Below, piece after piece: positions 42,217 through 51,585 of a DNA stretch of 64,000 bases. The first letter of the stretch is position 1. Every line of letters begins with the position of its first letter. The notes under the pieces were generated by a model. That model made no database searches and was not told the DNA's origin. It saw only the letters and a program-made list of their open reading frames with translations. The position numbers were made by a program, and so were the translations under genes. The stretch is from Massilia sp. CFBP 13721 (GTDB lineage Bacteria > Pseudomonadota > Gammaproteobacteria > Burkholderiales > Burkholderiaceae_D), in NCBI RefSeq assembly GCF_014842025.1, contig NZ_JACYUY010000008.1:124001-188000 (forward strand), given 5' to 3'.

Positions 42217-44409
42217 TTAAAACTTCATCTCCAGCGTCGCCCGCGCGCTCGGCCCGGCCTTGAAGCGCGACTCGCGCAGCACCAGGCCGCGGCCCGCTTC
42301 CACGAAGCTGCTGCGGTTGACGAAATCCTGGCCGAGCAGGTTCGACAGCGCCACGCGCAGCGCCTGCTTCTGGTTGAACTTGTAGAGCACGTAGGCTTCG
42401 AGATCGCGCCGCGGCGTGATGAACGACGTCTGGCGCTCGGACACGCGCACCGTGCCGCCCTGCTTGTAGGCGAAGCTGGCGCCGGTGGTGATGGCGGCGC
42501 GCTTGTAGTCGATGCCGAGGTTGCCGGACAGCGGCGTCTGGCCATCGAGGCGGTTGTCCGGTCCCGGCACGCCGTCCACGCGCGACCAGTTGGCCGACAG
42601 GCTGGCGCGCAGGTCGATCGCCGGCGCCTCCTTCATCAGCGCCTTCAGCGGGAACTTGGTTTCCAGTTCCAGCCCGCGCGTGGTGGCCCGTCCCGCATTC
42701 ATCGGCATCGCCACCCAGCGCGCGCCGTCGAAGTCGACCAGGTGGCGGATGTAGCCGTCGATGCGGCGTGTCGAGGCGCTGACCGAGAACAGCGCGCCCT
42801 CCGCCCAGTAATGCTCGTAAGACGCGTCGAAGCCGAGCGCCAGTTCGGGCTGCAGGTCGGGGTTGCCGGCGTAGTCGGGATCGGTCGAGCGGTTGTCGAC
42901 CGAGGTCTGGCGGCGCGGGATCAGCTGCTGGAAGCTCGGCGCTTTATAGGTGCGGGTGACGGCGAAGCGGACCTGGTCGCCCTTCGTACCCGGGATCTTC
43001 CACAGGGTCTGCATCACCGGGCTCCAGACGTTCGAGCTCGAACGGCCGGTAACAAAAGTGTTGCCGGAGGTGGTCGTGCGGATGCCTTCCCAGCGCGCGC
43101 CCAGGTAGACCGACCAGCGCGGTGTCAAGCTCCATTCGTCCTGCGCGTACATGGCCAGGCGCGTGACGCGCGATTCGGAGGTTTCGCCGTCCGGCAGCGC
43201 CGGATACAACGTGCGCCCGGCCTCGAATTCCTCGCGGCTGTCCTCGCGTACCGACCAGCCGGCATCCCAGCCCATGCCGAGCGCGTGGTCCTTCAGGATG
43301 GTCTTGCTGAACTTGCCGACCGTGGTCGCACCGACTTCGTCGGCTTCCAGGTGGACCTGGTTGTCGAGCGCGCGCGGCGAGCCCGGCGCCGTCCAACGCC
43401 AGTTGTCGGTCGTGTTCTGGCCGCCCACCAGGCTGGCCTTGACGTCGAGCTTGGCGCCGTCGGCCATCTTGTGCACCCAGTTCAATTCGCTGCGCAGCAC
43501 GTCGTTATTCGAGCGCAGCGCCGTATCGAGCTCGGGATAGAGCGGGGCCGCGCCCAGGGTCGTGCGCGTGCTCTCGTGGCTGCGGTTGCGAAAGCGCACC
43601 AGGTTCACGAAGGTTTGCGATGTCACGGTGTCGCCGTTCTCCAGCGTCCAGTTCAGGCGCGGCGCCAGGTTGAAATGGTTGAAGCGCGCGCGCTCGTCGC
43701 CGTCGCCCTGGCGCACCAGGTTGGGGTTGCCGGCCAGGTCGAAGCCCTGCTCGTCGCTGCTGGTCTCGCGCCGGAACTGTTCGAACATGGCGCTGCCGGC
43801 GATCGAATACGACATCTTGCCCAGCTTGTCGGACAGCTGGATATTCGCCGTCGGGCCGGAAAAGCCGCTGCCGGCGCGTGCGCCGAGCTTGAATTCGCGC
43901 TGGCCGCTGCGTACCGCCTTTTTCAGCACGATGTTGACGGTGCCTGCCACCGACTGGGTGGAAAACTCGGCGCTGGCGGCGCGCAGCACTTCGATGCGCT
44001 CGATCACGTCGGGCGACAGCGAATCGAGCGTGAAGCCGTTCGGCGCGCGCTCGCCGTTGATCAGGATCTGCGTGTAGCCGGCGCCCAGGCCGCGCATGCG
44101 GATTTCGGCGCCGCGTCCGTTCGGGCTGCTGACGGTAATGCCGGGAACCCGCTTGAGCACGTCGGCGACGTTGGTGTCGCCGTACTTCAGGATCTCTTCC
44201 TGCCCGACCACGATCCTGGTGGCGGTGTCATCGCGGCGCGGATCGTAGCTGTCGGCATTGCCGCGCACTTCGACTTTCTGCATTTTCTGCTCAGGCGCAG
44301 CCTCCTCGGTTTTCGAGACATTGGACGTGGCCTGCTGGGCAAACACAGGGAAGGCGGCGGCCAGCGCGGCGGCCAGCAGGGTCAGGCGGATCGGTGCGAG
44401 GATATACAT
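42217..44409 (-). CDS. TonB-dependent outer-membrane receptor
   Basis: A 730-residue receptor. The signal peptide (ending PVFAQQ) is followed by a plug domain (about 55-165: ATRIVVGQEEILKYGDTNVADVLKRVPGI, EIRMRGLGAGYTQILINGERAP, VIERIEVLRAASAEFSTQSVAGTVNIVLKK) and a 22-strand barrel ending in LEMKF with the terminal Phe. The TonB box is probably near KMQKVEVRG. The ligand (siderophore, vitamin or oligosaccharide) cannot be told; I see no clear Fur box upstream and no neighbouring uptake genes. Confidence 0.92.
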   Translation of the reverse strand: MYILAPIRLTLLAAALAAAFPVFAQQATSNVSKTEEAAPEQKMQKVEVRGNADSYDPRRDDTATRIVVGQEEILKYGDTNVADVLKRVPGITVSSPNGRGAEIRMRGLGAGYTQILINGERAPNGFTLDSLSPDVIERIEVLRAASAEFSTQSVAGTVNIVLKKAVRSGQREFKLGARAGSGFSGPTANIQLSDKLGKMSYSIAGSAMFEQFRRETSSDEQGFDLAGNPNLVRQGDGDERARFNHFNLAPRLNWTLENGDTVTSQTFVNLVRFRNRSHESTRTTLGAAPLYPELDTALRSNNDVLRSELNWVHKMADGAKLDVKASLVGGQNTTDNWRWTAPGSPRALDNQVHLEADEVGATTVGKFSKTILKDHALGMGWDAGWSVREDSREEFEAGRTLYPALPDGETSESRVTRLAMYAQDEWSLTPRWSVYLGARWEGIRTTTSGNTFVTGRSSSNVWSPVMQTLWKIPGTKGDQVRFAVTRTYKAPSFQQLIPRRQTSVDNRSTDPDYAGNPDLQPELALGFDASYEHYWAEGALFSVSASTRRIDGYIRHLVDFDGARWVAMPMNAGRATTRGLELETKFPLKALMKEAPAIDLRASLSANWSRVDGVPGPDNRLDGQTPLSGNLGIDYKRAAITTGASFAYKQGGTVRVSERQTSFITPRRDLEAYVLYKFNQKQALRVALSNLLGQDFVNRSSFVEAGRGLVLRESRFKAGPSARATLEMKF

Positions 44410-44634
44410 ATCAGAAAGCCAAGTTTATGAGGATGTATTGTCCTCGAACTGACAGACGAATAGATGCCTTAGGGAATATATTTTCGATATGCATGTCCGG
44501 TACACCCTGCGCTGGCGCGCCCGCCGTGGGCGATGCGCTACACTGCTGCGCAGGGCTGCCGCCAAACAAAGATATGCAGCGCCACGTCGCTTATTTATAA
44601 TTCGCCATCATCACAAGTAATAAGGGCTGCCATC

Positions 44635-45486
44635 GTGTCCGATCGTTTCAAAGTACTGCCGCAATATGTCCTGCCGAAGCAGGCGCTGACCTCGTTCGCC
44701 GGCCGCGTCGCCGGCCACCGCGGCGGCAGGATGACGACCCGCCTGATCCGCTGGTTCGTGGCCAAGTACGGCGTCAACATGGACGAGGCGCACAATTCGG
44801 ACATCGCCAGCTACCCGAGCTTCAACGAATTCTTCACGCGCCCGCTGAAGGATGGCGTGCGTCCACTGGCGCAGGCTGATTTCGTCTGTCCGGTCGACGG
44901 CGCGATCAGCCAGTTCGGCGCGATCGACGACCACCACATCCTGCAGGCCAAGGGCCACAAGTTCACCACCACCCAACTGGTCGGCGGCGACGCCACGCTG
45001 GGCGCCCAATTCCAGCACGGTTCCTTCGCCAACCTGTACCTGAGCCCGAAGGATTACCACCGCCTGCACATGCCCTGCGACGGCCGCCTGACGCGCATGA
45101 TCTACGTGCCGGGCGCGCTGTTCTCGGTGAACCCGACCACCGCGCGCGGCGTGCCGGGCCTGTTCGCGCGCAACGAGCGCGTGGTGTGCGTGTTCGAGTC
45201 CGAGCAGTTCGGCACCTTCGTCATGGTGCTGGTCGGCGCCACCATCGTCGGCAGCATGGCCACGCCATGGCACGGCGTGGTCAATCCGCAGCGCACCGGC
45301 CGCATCTCGGAATGGACCTATGAATCGAAGCCGGTCGTGCTGAAAAAGGGCGAGGAGATGGGCCGCTTCCTGCTCGGCTCCACGGTCGTCATGCTGTTCA
45401 AGGCGAAGACGATCGCCTTCAATGCCGACTGGGCGCCCGAGCGCAAGGTGCGCCTGGGCGAGATGATGGGCAACCGGCCGGTTTGA
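44635..45486 (+). CDS. psd: Phosphatidylserine decarboxylase
   Basis: A 283-residue membrane-associated enzyme that makes phosphatidylethanolamine from phosphatidylserine. It begins at a GTG (44635) with AAGGG upstream. Diagnostic motifs are PVDGAISQFG, the His in DYHRLHMPCDG, FARNERVV, and LGST (in FLLGSTVVML), where self-cleavage before the Ser creates the pyruvoyl cofactor and splits the protein into beta and alpha chains. The length is normal for the E. coli-type enzyme. Confidence 0.95.
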   Translation: MSDRFKVLPQYVLPKQALTSFAGRVAGHRGGRMTTRLIRWFVAKYGVNMDEAHNSDIASYPSFNEFFTRPLKDGVRPLAQADFVCPVDGAISQFGAIDDHHILQAKGHKFTTTQLVGGDATLGAQFQHGSFANLYLSPKDYHRLHMPCDGRLTRMIYVPGALFSVNPTTARGVPGLFARNERVVCVFESEQFGTFVMVLVGATIVGSMATPWHGVVNPQRTGRISEWTYESKPVVLKKGEEMGRFLLGSTVVMLFKAKTIAFNADWAPERKVRLGEMMGNRPV

Positions 45487-45547
45487 TGTTGTACTGACAA
45501 GGCTTTCGTGGGAGTATGACGCATCCATTCTCCTGCGGAGCCTGCCC

Positions 45548-46129
45548 ATGAGCGCCCTGCCCCGGACCGCCACCGCCATCCCGGCTGACCTCACCATCGC
45601 CGACGCGCAGCGCGACATGCGCCACGCCTACATGGATGGCGCGCCCGGCATCCTCACCTCCGGCACCGTCTGGTGCATCGCCGGCCTCGCGTGCATCCTG
45701 CGCTCGCCCGCGCAAGCCGTGTGGGCCTTGTTCATCGGCGGCATGCTGATCCATCCGGCCGCACTGGTCCTGCTCAAGCTGTTCGGGCGCCCGGCGGCGC
45801 ATGCACGCGGCAATCCGCTCGGCATGCTCGCCTTCATGACGACGATCTGGATGATCCTGTCGCTGCCTCTCGCTTATGGCGTATCGATGCTGCGCATCGA
45901 CTGGTTCTTTCCGGCGATGCTGTTCGTGATCGGCGGGCGCTACCTCACCTTTGCGACGCTCTACGGCATGCGCATCTACCTGCTGTTCGGGGCGGTGCTG
46001 GCGCTGGCCGGCTATGCGCTGGGGTCGCAAGGCGCCAGCGCGGCGGCGGGCGCGTTCGCGGGTGCGGCGATCGAGGTGGGCTTCGGCGCCTTCGTTCTCA
46101 TCACGGCGCGCCGCAGTAGCGTGGGCTGA
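45548..46129 (+). CDS. Multi-pass membrane protein (DUF7010-like, hypothetical)
   Basis: A 193-residue protein with six hydrophobic segments after a polar 30-residue N-terminus (DAQRDMRHAYMDGAPGILTSG). Recognisable features are MLIHPAALVLLKLFGRP and IGGRYLTFATLYGMRIYLLFG, a pattern shared by small uncharacterised inner-membrane proteins. The gene lies 61 bp after psd and may be cotranscribed with it. No function is known. Confidence 0.72.
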   Translation: MSALPRTATAIPADLTIADAQRDMRHAYMDGAPGILTSGTVWCIAGLACILRSPAQAVWALFIGGMLIHPAALVLLKLFGRPAAHARGNPLGMLAFMTTIWMILSLPLAYGVSMLRIDWFFPAMLFVIGGRYLTFATLYGMRIYLLFGAVLALAGYALGSQGASAAAGAFAGAAIEVGFGAFVLITARRSSVG

Positions 46130-46151
46130 GCGCGGCCTTGCGGCGGCATCG

Positions 46152-47264
46152 TCAACGCCTCAAGCTAGTTCGACTGCCGCACATTCGCGAGCGCCACGCG
46201 CAAGTCGGGGTTGCCGGCTTTTTTGCCAGCGCCGCTGCCAGCGGCGCTGCGAAATCGGCCGGCAAGGGGCCGATACGGGCGAGCGCATATGCCGCATGTG
46301 CGCTGCCGTGGCGCGTCGCCTCGAGCAGCAGTTGGCGCTGTACCGGCGGCGACGCAGGCGCGATCGCGGCCAGCGCGCGCACGATACCGACCGCCTTCCC
46401 TTCGTCGCCACGACTGCGCTGGAGCTTGTCGATCAGGAGCGGCACCGCCCTTGTACCTGCGCTGCCGAGGGCCCCGAATGCGTCCACCGCAGGCGCGTCC
46501 AGCACGGGGTCGCCGAGCAGGCCGATCAGGACCGGGACGCTCTCGCCAGGCGTGCCGATGGCTACCAGGGCATCGAGCGCCGCGGCGGCCTGTCTGCCGT
46601 CACGCCTGACCTTTGCCTGTTCGAGCGCACCCAGCACGGCGGGCAGCGCGCCGCGCGCATCCTTGCCGATCGCGGCCAGGGCGGGCAGCACCCACAGGTC
46701 GCCCGTCGAGTCGATCAGCGTCGCGCTCAGGTGGGGAACCACACGGCGGCTGTCGTACTTGCCCAGTTTGCCGAGGATGCGCAGCGCCTGGACGCTATGG
46801 TCCGGGTCGCGGGTCCTGTCCAACAGCAGCGGGATCGCCGGCCTGGCCGCCGGGCCGAGGGCGCCCACCGCGTCGTAGAGCTCGCGGTACAGTCCGTTCA
46901 GCGCCGCGGGCGGTTGCCGCACGTGCGCCATCAGCAGCGGCAAGGCGGCATGCGCAGCGGGGCCGATGGCGGCAACGACCTCGAGCGCCCCGATCAAGGG
47001 CGCACCTTGGTCGGAACGGAGCATGGCGACGACCACCGGCATGGCGGCGCCGCGCGCAGCCAGGTCCTGGACCGCGCATTGCTGGACATGCGAGTCAGTA
47101 TCGGCCGCAATGATCGCACCCAGTGCAGCGGCCGACACGCCCGCCTTCGCGGGAACGCAAGGCGGCGCCGGGGGTGGCGCGGTGAAGGCGCGCCCCGGCA
47201 GCGGCATCACGATGGCGAGCATCGATGCCGCCAGCAGAAGTACGGGGCCGGATCGCGTCGTCAT
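46152..47264 (-). CDS. Exported HEAT-repeat protein
   Basis: A 370-residue protein with a signal peptide (LLLAASMLAIVMPLPGRAF) and about eight HEAT/PBS-like helical repeats (for example VAAIGPAAHAALPLLMAHV, VGALGPAARPAIPLLLDR, LAAIGKDARGALPAVLGAL, FGALGSAGTRAVPLLIDKL). It is probably a periplasmic scaffold or binding protein. The last 22 residues (PATPTCAWRSRMCGS...) do not look like a HEAT repeat. In the next frame the DNA after a six-base A run reads KKAGNPDLRVALANVRQSN and stops at once, a better ending. A one-base loss in the A run, or a sequencing error, would explain this. Confidence 0.78.
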   Translation of the reverse strand: MTTRSGPVLLLAASMLAIVMPLPGRAFTAPPPAPPCVPAKAGVSAAALGAIIAADTDSHVQQCAVQDLAARGAAMPVVVAMLRSDQGAPLIGALEVVAAIGPAAHAALPLLMAHVRQPPAALNGLYRELYDAVGALGPAARPAIPLLLDRTRDPDHSVQALRILGKLGKYDSRRVVPHLSATLIDSTGDLWVLPALAAIGKDARGALPAVLGALEQAKVRRDGRQAAAALDALVAIGTPGESVPVLIGLLGDPVLDAPAVDAFGALGSAGTRAVPLLIDKLQRSRGDEGKAVGIVRALAAIAPASPPVQRQLLLEATRHGSAHAAYALARIGPLPADFAAPLAAALAKKPATPTCAWRSRMCGSRTSLRR

Positions 47265-47293
47265 GTTCTCTTTTCCAGGTTGGCGGTGAAGGG

Positions 47294-48205
47294 CTAGCTG
47301 TCGCCGCCCGCTTCGCCGCAAAACATCTCTTCCATCATATCGAGAAACGCCCGCGTCTTGGCAGGCATTAATCTCCGCCCCGGAAAGACAGCCCAGCCGA
47401 CCGCGGGCGGCAGGTCCCATTCCGGCAGCACCCGCACCAGTTCGCCCTTCTTCACCAGCGGCGCGGCGAACAGTTCGGAACTGGCCGCGATGCCGGCGCC
47501 GCTGCAGGCGATGCGCGCCAGCAGGTCGGGAGAATTGGCCGTCAGGCGCGCCGGCAGTTCGCGCTGCCAGCGCAGCTTGCCGCGCGTGAGCGTCCACGAC
47601 AGCGCGCCGCCGGCCCGGCTCAAGAGGCACAGCAAGTCGTGGCCGAGCAGGTCGTCCGGATGCTCGGGCAGGCCGCGCACGGCTGTGTACGACGGCGCGG
47701 CATACAGGCCGAAGCGCTGCAGCGTGACACGGCGCGCGGCCAGCGTGGCGTCGTCGGGCAGGTCGCCCATGCGGATCGCGATGTCGAAATTTTCCGCCAC
47801 CAGGTCGACCCGGCGCGGCGACAAATCGAGCTCCACGCTCACCGCCGGATAGCGCGCCAGGAAGCGCCCGATCATGGCGCTCATGCCGAGGTTGGCGAAA
47901 TCGGCCGGCAGCGAGATGCGCAGGCGCCCGCTGGGCGCGGCCTGGCGGTGCTGGGCGAGGGCGCCGGCCGCTTCCGCTTCTTCCGCCACCTTGCGCGCGT
48001 GTTCGAGCAGGCTGGCGCCGAATTCGGTCACCATCAGTTTGCGCGTGGTGCGCTGCAGGAGCCGTTCGCCCAGGCGCGCCTCCAGCAGCGCGATGCGGCG
48101 CGAGACCGTCGACTTCGGCAGGTTGACGCGCAGCGCCGCCGCGCTGAAGCTGCCGGCTTCGACGATGCGTGCGAACAGCAGCAGGTCGTTCGGTTCGACT
48201 TCCAT
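47294..48205 (-). CDS. LysR-family transcriptional regulator
   Basis: A 303-residue regulator. The N-terminal winged helix ([45 protein letters not shown], residues about 10-55) is the LysR signature. The effector domain (about 90-295) is of the type found in regulators of quinone/azo-compound responses. It is divergent from the azoreductase gene with a 112-bp shared region, so it most likely controls azoR and perhaps the pirin gene behind it. Confidence 0.92.
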   Translation of the reverse strand: MEVEPNDLLLFARIVEAGSFSAAALRVNLPKSTVSRRIALLEARLGERLLQRTTRKLMVTEFGASLLEHARKVAEEAEAAGALAQHRQAAPSGRLRISLPADFANLGMSAMIGRFLARYPAVSVELDLSPRRVDLVAENFDIAIRMGDLPDDATLAARRVTLQRFGLYAAPSYTAVRGLPEHPDDLLGHDLLCLLSRAGGALSWTLTRGKLRWQRELPARLTANSPDLLARIACSGAGIAASSELFAAPLVKKGELVRVLPEWDLPPAVGWAVFPGRRLMPAKTRAFLDMMEEMFCGEAGGDS

Positions 48206-48263
48206 GGCATTGTTCCACTGGCTGAATAATGTTATCCATTCTAGCGTCTTCTGGATTGATTTT

Positions 48264-48283
48264 GGAACTGCTAAAGTAGCTCC
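48264..48283. promoter_or_regulatory. Candidate LysR operator between the regulator and azoR
   Basis: GGAACTGCTAAAGTAGCTCC is an imperfect 20-bp palindrome located 34 bp before the azoR start and 58 bp from the lysR start. A second dyad, ATCCA and TGGAT separated by 13 bp, lies just before it. LysR proteins bind such interrupted dyads near divergent promoters. The assignment is from position only. Confidence 0.4.
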
Positions 48284-48317
48284 ATCGAATCACCGAACCC
48301 TCACCACAAGGAACGAC

Positions 48318-48911
48318 ATGAACATCCTGCAGATCACCTCCAGCCTGCGTGGCGCCGACTCCGAATCGAGCCGCGTCACCAACAGCATCGTCGCCCGCCT
48401 GCTCGCCGCCACCCCGGACGCGACCGTCGTCAGCCGCGACCTGGCGCGCGATCCGCATCCGCAGCTGGACGAAGCGGCGCTGGGCGCCCTGTTCACCCCG
48501 GCTGAATCGCGCAGCGCCGACCAGGCTGCCCGCGTGGCGCTCGACGACGCCCTGATCGCCCAGGTGCAGGCGGCCGACGTGGTCGTGATCGGCGCGCCGA
48601 TGTACAACTTCGGTATTCCGGTGCAGCTGAAAAGCTGGTTCGACGCGATCGCCCGTGCCGGCGTGACCTTCCGCTACACCGAGAACGGTCCGGAAGGCCT
48701 CCTGAAGGGCAAGAAGGTGTACGTGGCCACCGCGCGCGGCGGCATCTATCCGGCGGAGGCCGACCCGCAAGTACCGTTCGTGCGCATGCTGCTGAACTTC
48801 CTGGGCATGACCGACCACGTCTTCATCCATTCGCCGGCACAGTCGATGGGTCCGGAAGCGTCGGCCAAGGGCCGTGCGGAAGCGGATGCCACGATCGCAG
48901 CGCTGGCCTGA
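48318..48911 (+). CDS. azoR: FMN-dependent NADH:quinone/azo reductase
   Basis: A 197-residue flavodoxin-fold reductase that reduces quinones and azo bonds with NADH. The start at 48318 has AAGGA upstream. Family signs are [17 protein letters not shown] (FMN phosphate loop), [29 protein letters not shown] (FMN ring contact) and ATARGGIY. The length equals E. coli AzoR (201). It is divergently placed from a LysR regulator and followed by a pirin gene, a common stress-response grouping. Confidence 0.95.
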   Translation: MNILQITSSLRGADSESSRVTNSIVARLLAATPDATVVSRDLARDPHPQLDEAALGALFTPAESRSADQAARVALDDALIAQVQAADVVVIGAPMYNFGIPVQLKSWFDAIARAGVTFRYTENGPEGLLKGKKVYVATARGGIYPAEADPQVPFVRMLLNFLGMTDHVFIHSPAQSMGPEASAKGRAEADATIAALA

Positions 48912-48940
48912 GTTGTTCAAGCGGCGCAAACTAGGAGAAC

Positions 48941-49813
48941 ATGATGAATGCAGTGATGACTAAACGCGTGGCGCGGCCGCGCGGCGTTGAACGCGTCATC
49001 GCAGGCCAGTTCGTGATGGACGGCGCCGGCGTCAGGATCAACCGCGTCCTCACGCAAACCTTGCAGCGCCGCCTCGATCCCTTCCTGATGCTCGACGCCT
49101 TCGGCAGCGAGAAGGCGGGCGACTACATCGCCGGCTTTCCCGAGCATCCGCACCGCGGTTTCGAGACCGTCACCTACATGCTCGCCGGGCGCATGCGCCA
49201 CCGCGACAGCGCCGGCAACGAAGGCCTGATCACGGACGGCGGCGTGCAGTGGATGACGGCCGGCCGTGGCGTGATGCACTCGGAGATGCCCGAGCAGAAC
49301 GAAGGCTTGATGGAAGGTTTCCAGTTGTGGCTGAACCTGCCGGCGAGCGAGAAGATGCGCGACCCGTGGTACCGCGACATTCCGAATGCCGAGGTGCCGC
49401 GCTTCACGCTCGATTCCGGCGTCACCGTGCAGGTGATCGCCGGGAGCACGCACGGCGTCGACGGCGCGGTGCAGCGCGCGGGCACCGAACCGCTGTATCT
49501 CGACATCGAACTGCCGGCGGGAGCGTCTTTCGAGCAGCCGCTGGCGGCGGGACACAACGCCTTCTTGTACGTGTTTCGCGGCGAGGCAGTCGTCGGCGGC
49601 AAAGGCGTGGCGCAGGCGCGCATGGCGATCCTCGACAATGCCGAAGGCGCGGATGGGGTCGTCATCAAGGCCTCCACGCCGACGCGCCTGCTGCTGATCG
49701 CGGGCCGTCCTTTGAGGGAACCGATTGCGCAGTACGGTCCGTTCGTGATGAATACCCAGGCCGAGTTGCAGCAGGCGGTCGAGGATTTCAGAAGCGGACG
49801 CTTTGCCGCCTGA
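48941..49813 (+). CDS. Pirin-family cupin protein
   Basis: A 290-residue bicupin protein. It contains the metal-binding motif HPHRGFETVTYMLAGRMRHRDSAG and the following GRGVMHSEMP with the third His and Glu, as in YhhW-type quercetin 2,3-dioxygenase pirins. AGGAG precedes the ATG at 48941 (a second ATG is 3 bp later). It lies 29 bp after azoR in the same unit. Likely roles are flavonoid/quinone oxidation or redox sensing. Confidence 0.93.
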   Translation: MMNAVMTKRVARPRGVERVIAGQFVMDGAGVRINRVLTQTLQRRLDPFLMLDAFGSEKAGDYIAGFPEHPHRGFETVTYMLAGRMRHRDSAGNEGLITDGGVQWMTAGRGVMHSEMPEQNEGLMEGFQLWLNLPASEKMRDPWYRDIPNAEVPRFTLDSGVTVQVIAGSTHGVDGAVQRAGTEPLYLDIELPAGASFEQPLAAGHNAFLYVFRGEAVVGGKGVAQARMAILDNAEGADGVVIKASTPTRLLLIAGRPLREPIAQYGPFVMNTQAELQQAVEDFRSGRFAA

Positions 49814-49826
49814 ATAGCAGTTTTAT

Positions 49827-49851
49827 GCGCGCCCGGACTGCCCGGGCGCGC
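49827..49851. terminator. Strong hairpin after the pirin gene (probable terminator)
   Basis: GCGCGCCCGG and CCGGGCGCGC pair over ten bases around a five-base loop, 14 bp beyond the pirin stop. The T-run after it is weak, so termination efficiency is uncertain. Confidence 0.5.
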
Positions 49852-49892
49852 TTGCGTTACACTGCCGGCATCCGCATTTTTATCCACCTGCC

Positions 49893-50363
49893 ATGCCCCT
49901 GATGCCCGTCGTCCTCGACCTGCTCTCGCGCGCCAGCCATGCGCTCGGCTTCGAGACGCTCGACCGCTTCCCGCGCAACCACCTCCATGCGCGCACGCAC
50001 TGGGACCGGGCCTATTTCGACATCGCCTCCGATTTGAAACCCGAGGCCATCGAGCGGTCGCTATGCGATTCGATCGCCAACACGCCCTCCATCTTCGCCC
50101 ACATCGCCAACCCGACCCCGGCCATGCAGCGCACCCTGCTCGGCGTGATCGACACGCGCCTGCGCCGCTCCTGCGGCGCGCCGTCCGACCTGGTGCTGCT
50201 GCTGATCGAGGCCTACCGCAGCCCGTACACGATGGAAGCGCGGCCGGGCCTGCGTACGGCGATCGAAGCGAGTGCCGGGCAAGAGCCGCGCGAACGGGTG
50301 CACGCGACGCTGGCTTTCCTGGGCGCGATGCCGGCCGCCTTTGACGTCATCGAAGCGTCATAG
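49893..50363 (+). CDS. Hypothetical soluble protein
   Basis: A 156-residue helical protein (LDLLSRASHALGFETLDRFPRNH, SDLVLLLIEAYRSPYTMEARPGL, VHATLAFLGAMPAAFDVIEAS). There is no signal peptide, membrane helix or known motif. Its last 17 bases overlap the 3' end of the convergent acyltransferase gene. The function is unknown. Confidence 0.6.
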   Translation: MPLMPVVLDLLSRASHALGFETLDRFPRNHLHARTHWDRAYFDIASDLKPEAIERSLCDSIANTPSIFAHIANPTPAMQRTLLGVIDTRLRRSCGAPSDLVLLLIEAYRSPYTMEARPGLRTAIEASAGQEPRERVHATLAFLGAMPAAFDVIEAS

Positions 50364-51480
50364 CCTGCACGAGATTGCTCGGCACATAGCGTTCGCGCAG
50401 CGCCATGAACGGCGTTTCCACCAGCCGGTAGAGGATCCAGCCCGACAGCACCGACAGCGCCAGCAGCAATCCGATCGCCACCATCGTCTGCGGTCCGTAG
50501 CCAAGCGCCTGCAAGGGTTTATAGGCGACCGCGCAGGCGCCGCGGTGGGTCAGGTAGATGGCGTAGGACCAGACGGCCAGGCGCCCGGCGCCGGGGATGC
50601 GCAAGTCGCGCAAGAGCGAGCGCTCCGACAGTGCCGCCAGGATCAGCAGGCCGAACGCCAACCCGAGCAGCGAAAAGCCGAACACGGTCGGCGCGAAACC
50701 GTAACGGTCATCCAGGAACAGCCAGAAGGCCAGGCCGGTCACGAGCAAGCCCGCCGCCAGCAGGCCGTTGCCGTGGCGCGTGGCGCGCGTCCACACATCC
50801 GGATGGCGGTTCTTCAGCAGCGCCAGGGCGACGCCGGCCACCAGTTCGTCGAGCCGGCATAAGCTGGCGTAATAGATGAGCTTGTAATAGAAGTAAGTCC
50901 CATAGGTCTGGCCATCGACCTGCGCCGCCCACAGCTGCGCACGCAGCAGCATGCCGCCCACGACGACGCAGGCGATGAAGACCCAGGCGAACACGATGCG
51001 ACCGCGCAGCGCGGCCCCGAGCAGGGCCAGCGCCGGCAACAGCAGGTAGAACTGCTCTTCGATCGCGAGCGACCAGCTGTGCGAGAACGCGGTGCCGGGT
51101 TTCAAGCCGAGGTTCTGGGTAAAGCTCAGGTAGCGCAACAGCGGCGCCAGCGGCGCGTTCTCGCCCCAGGCCGGCCACAGGACATACAGCGCCAGCACCA
51201 CCAGGTAATTCGGCAGCGTGCGCAGCAGACGGCGCGCGTAAAAGGCCCGCAAGGACAGGCCGGCGTCGGTCGCCATCGCCTTGAAAATCTGGTTGCCGAT
51301 CAGGTAGCCCGACAGCGCGAAGAACAGGTCGACGCCGGCCCAGCCGATGCGCCCGACCCAGCCGAAGGTAGCGTCGTCGTTCGAGACGAACAGCGTGTAA
51401 TGGTGCAGCACGACCAGCGTGACGGCCAGCGCGCGCAGGGTATCGAGGCCGTTCAGGCGGGCGCTGCGGGGATCTTGCAT
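50347..51480 (-). CDS. Membrane acyltransferase, acyltransferase-3 family
   Basis: A 377-residue inner-membrane protein with about ten helices. It shows the family motifs LDTLRALAVTLVVLHHYTLF (catalytic His region), GVDLFFALSGYLI, FYARRLLRTLPNYLVVL, SHSWSLAIEEQFYLLLPALAL and a closing YRLVETPFM. Such enzymes O-acetylate or acylate lipopolysaccharide, exopolysaccharide or peptidoglycan sugars. The start at 51480 (MQDPRSARLNGLDTLRAL) is preferred because an upstream start would run into the promoter of the divergent gene. The target is unknown. Confidence 0.92.
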   Translation of the reverse strand: MQDPRSARLNGLDTLRALAVTLVVLHHYTLFVSNDDATFGWVGRIGWAGVDLFFALSGYLIGNQIFKAMATDAGLSLRAFYARRLLRTLPNYLVVLALYVLWPAWGENAPLAPLLRYLSFTQNLGLKPGTAFSHSWSLAIEEQFYLLLPALALLGAALRGRIVFAWVFIACVVVGGMLLRAQLWAAQVDGQTYGTYFYYKLIYYASLCRLDELVAGVALALLKNRHPDVWTRATRHGNGLLAAGLLVTGLAFWLFLDDRYGFAPTVFGFSLLGLAFGLLILAALSERSLLRDLRIPGAGRLAVWSYAIYLTHRGACAVAYKPLQALGYGPQTMVAIGLLLALSVLSGWILYRLVETPFMALRERYVPSNLVQAMTLR

Positions 51481-51585
51481 CGGATCGTTCGAAAGGAAGA
51501 GTGGCGGATCATGCCATGCCCTTTTCGCATGTGCCAGTGATTCCCGATAAAATGACGGCACCGAAAATTCCCTGGATCACCACGC

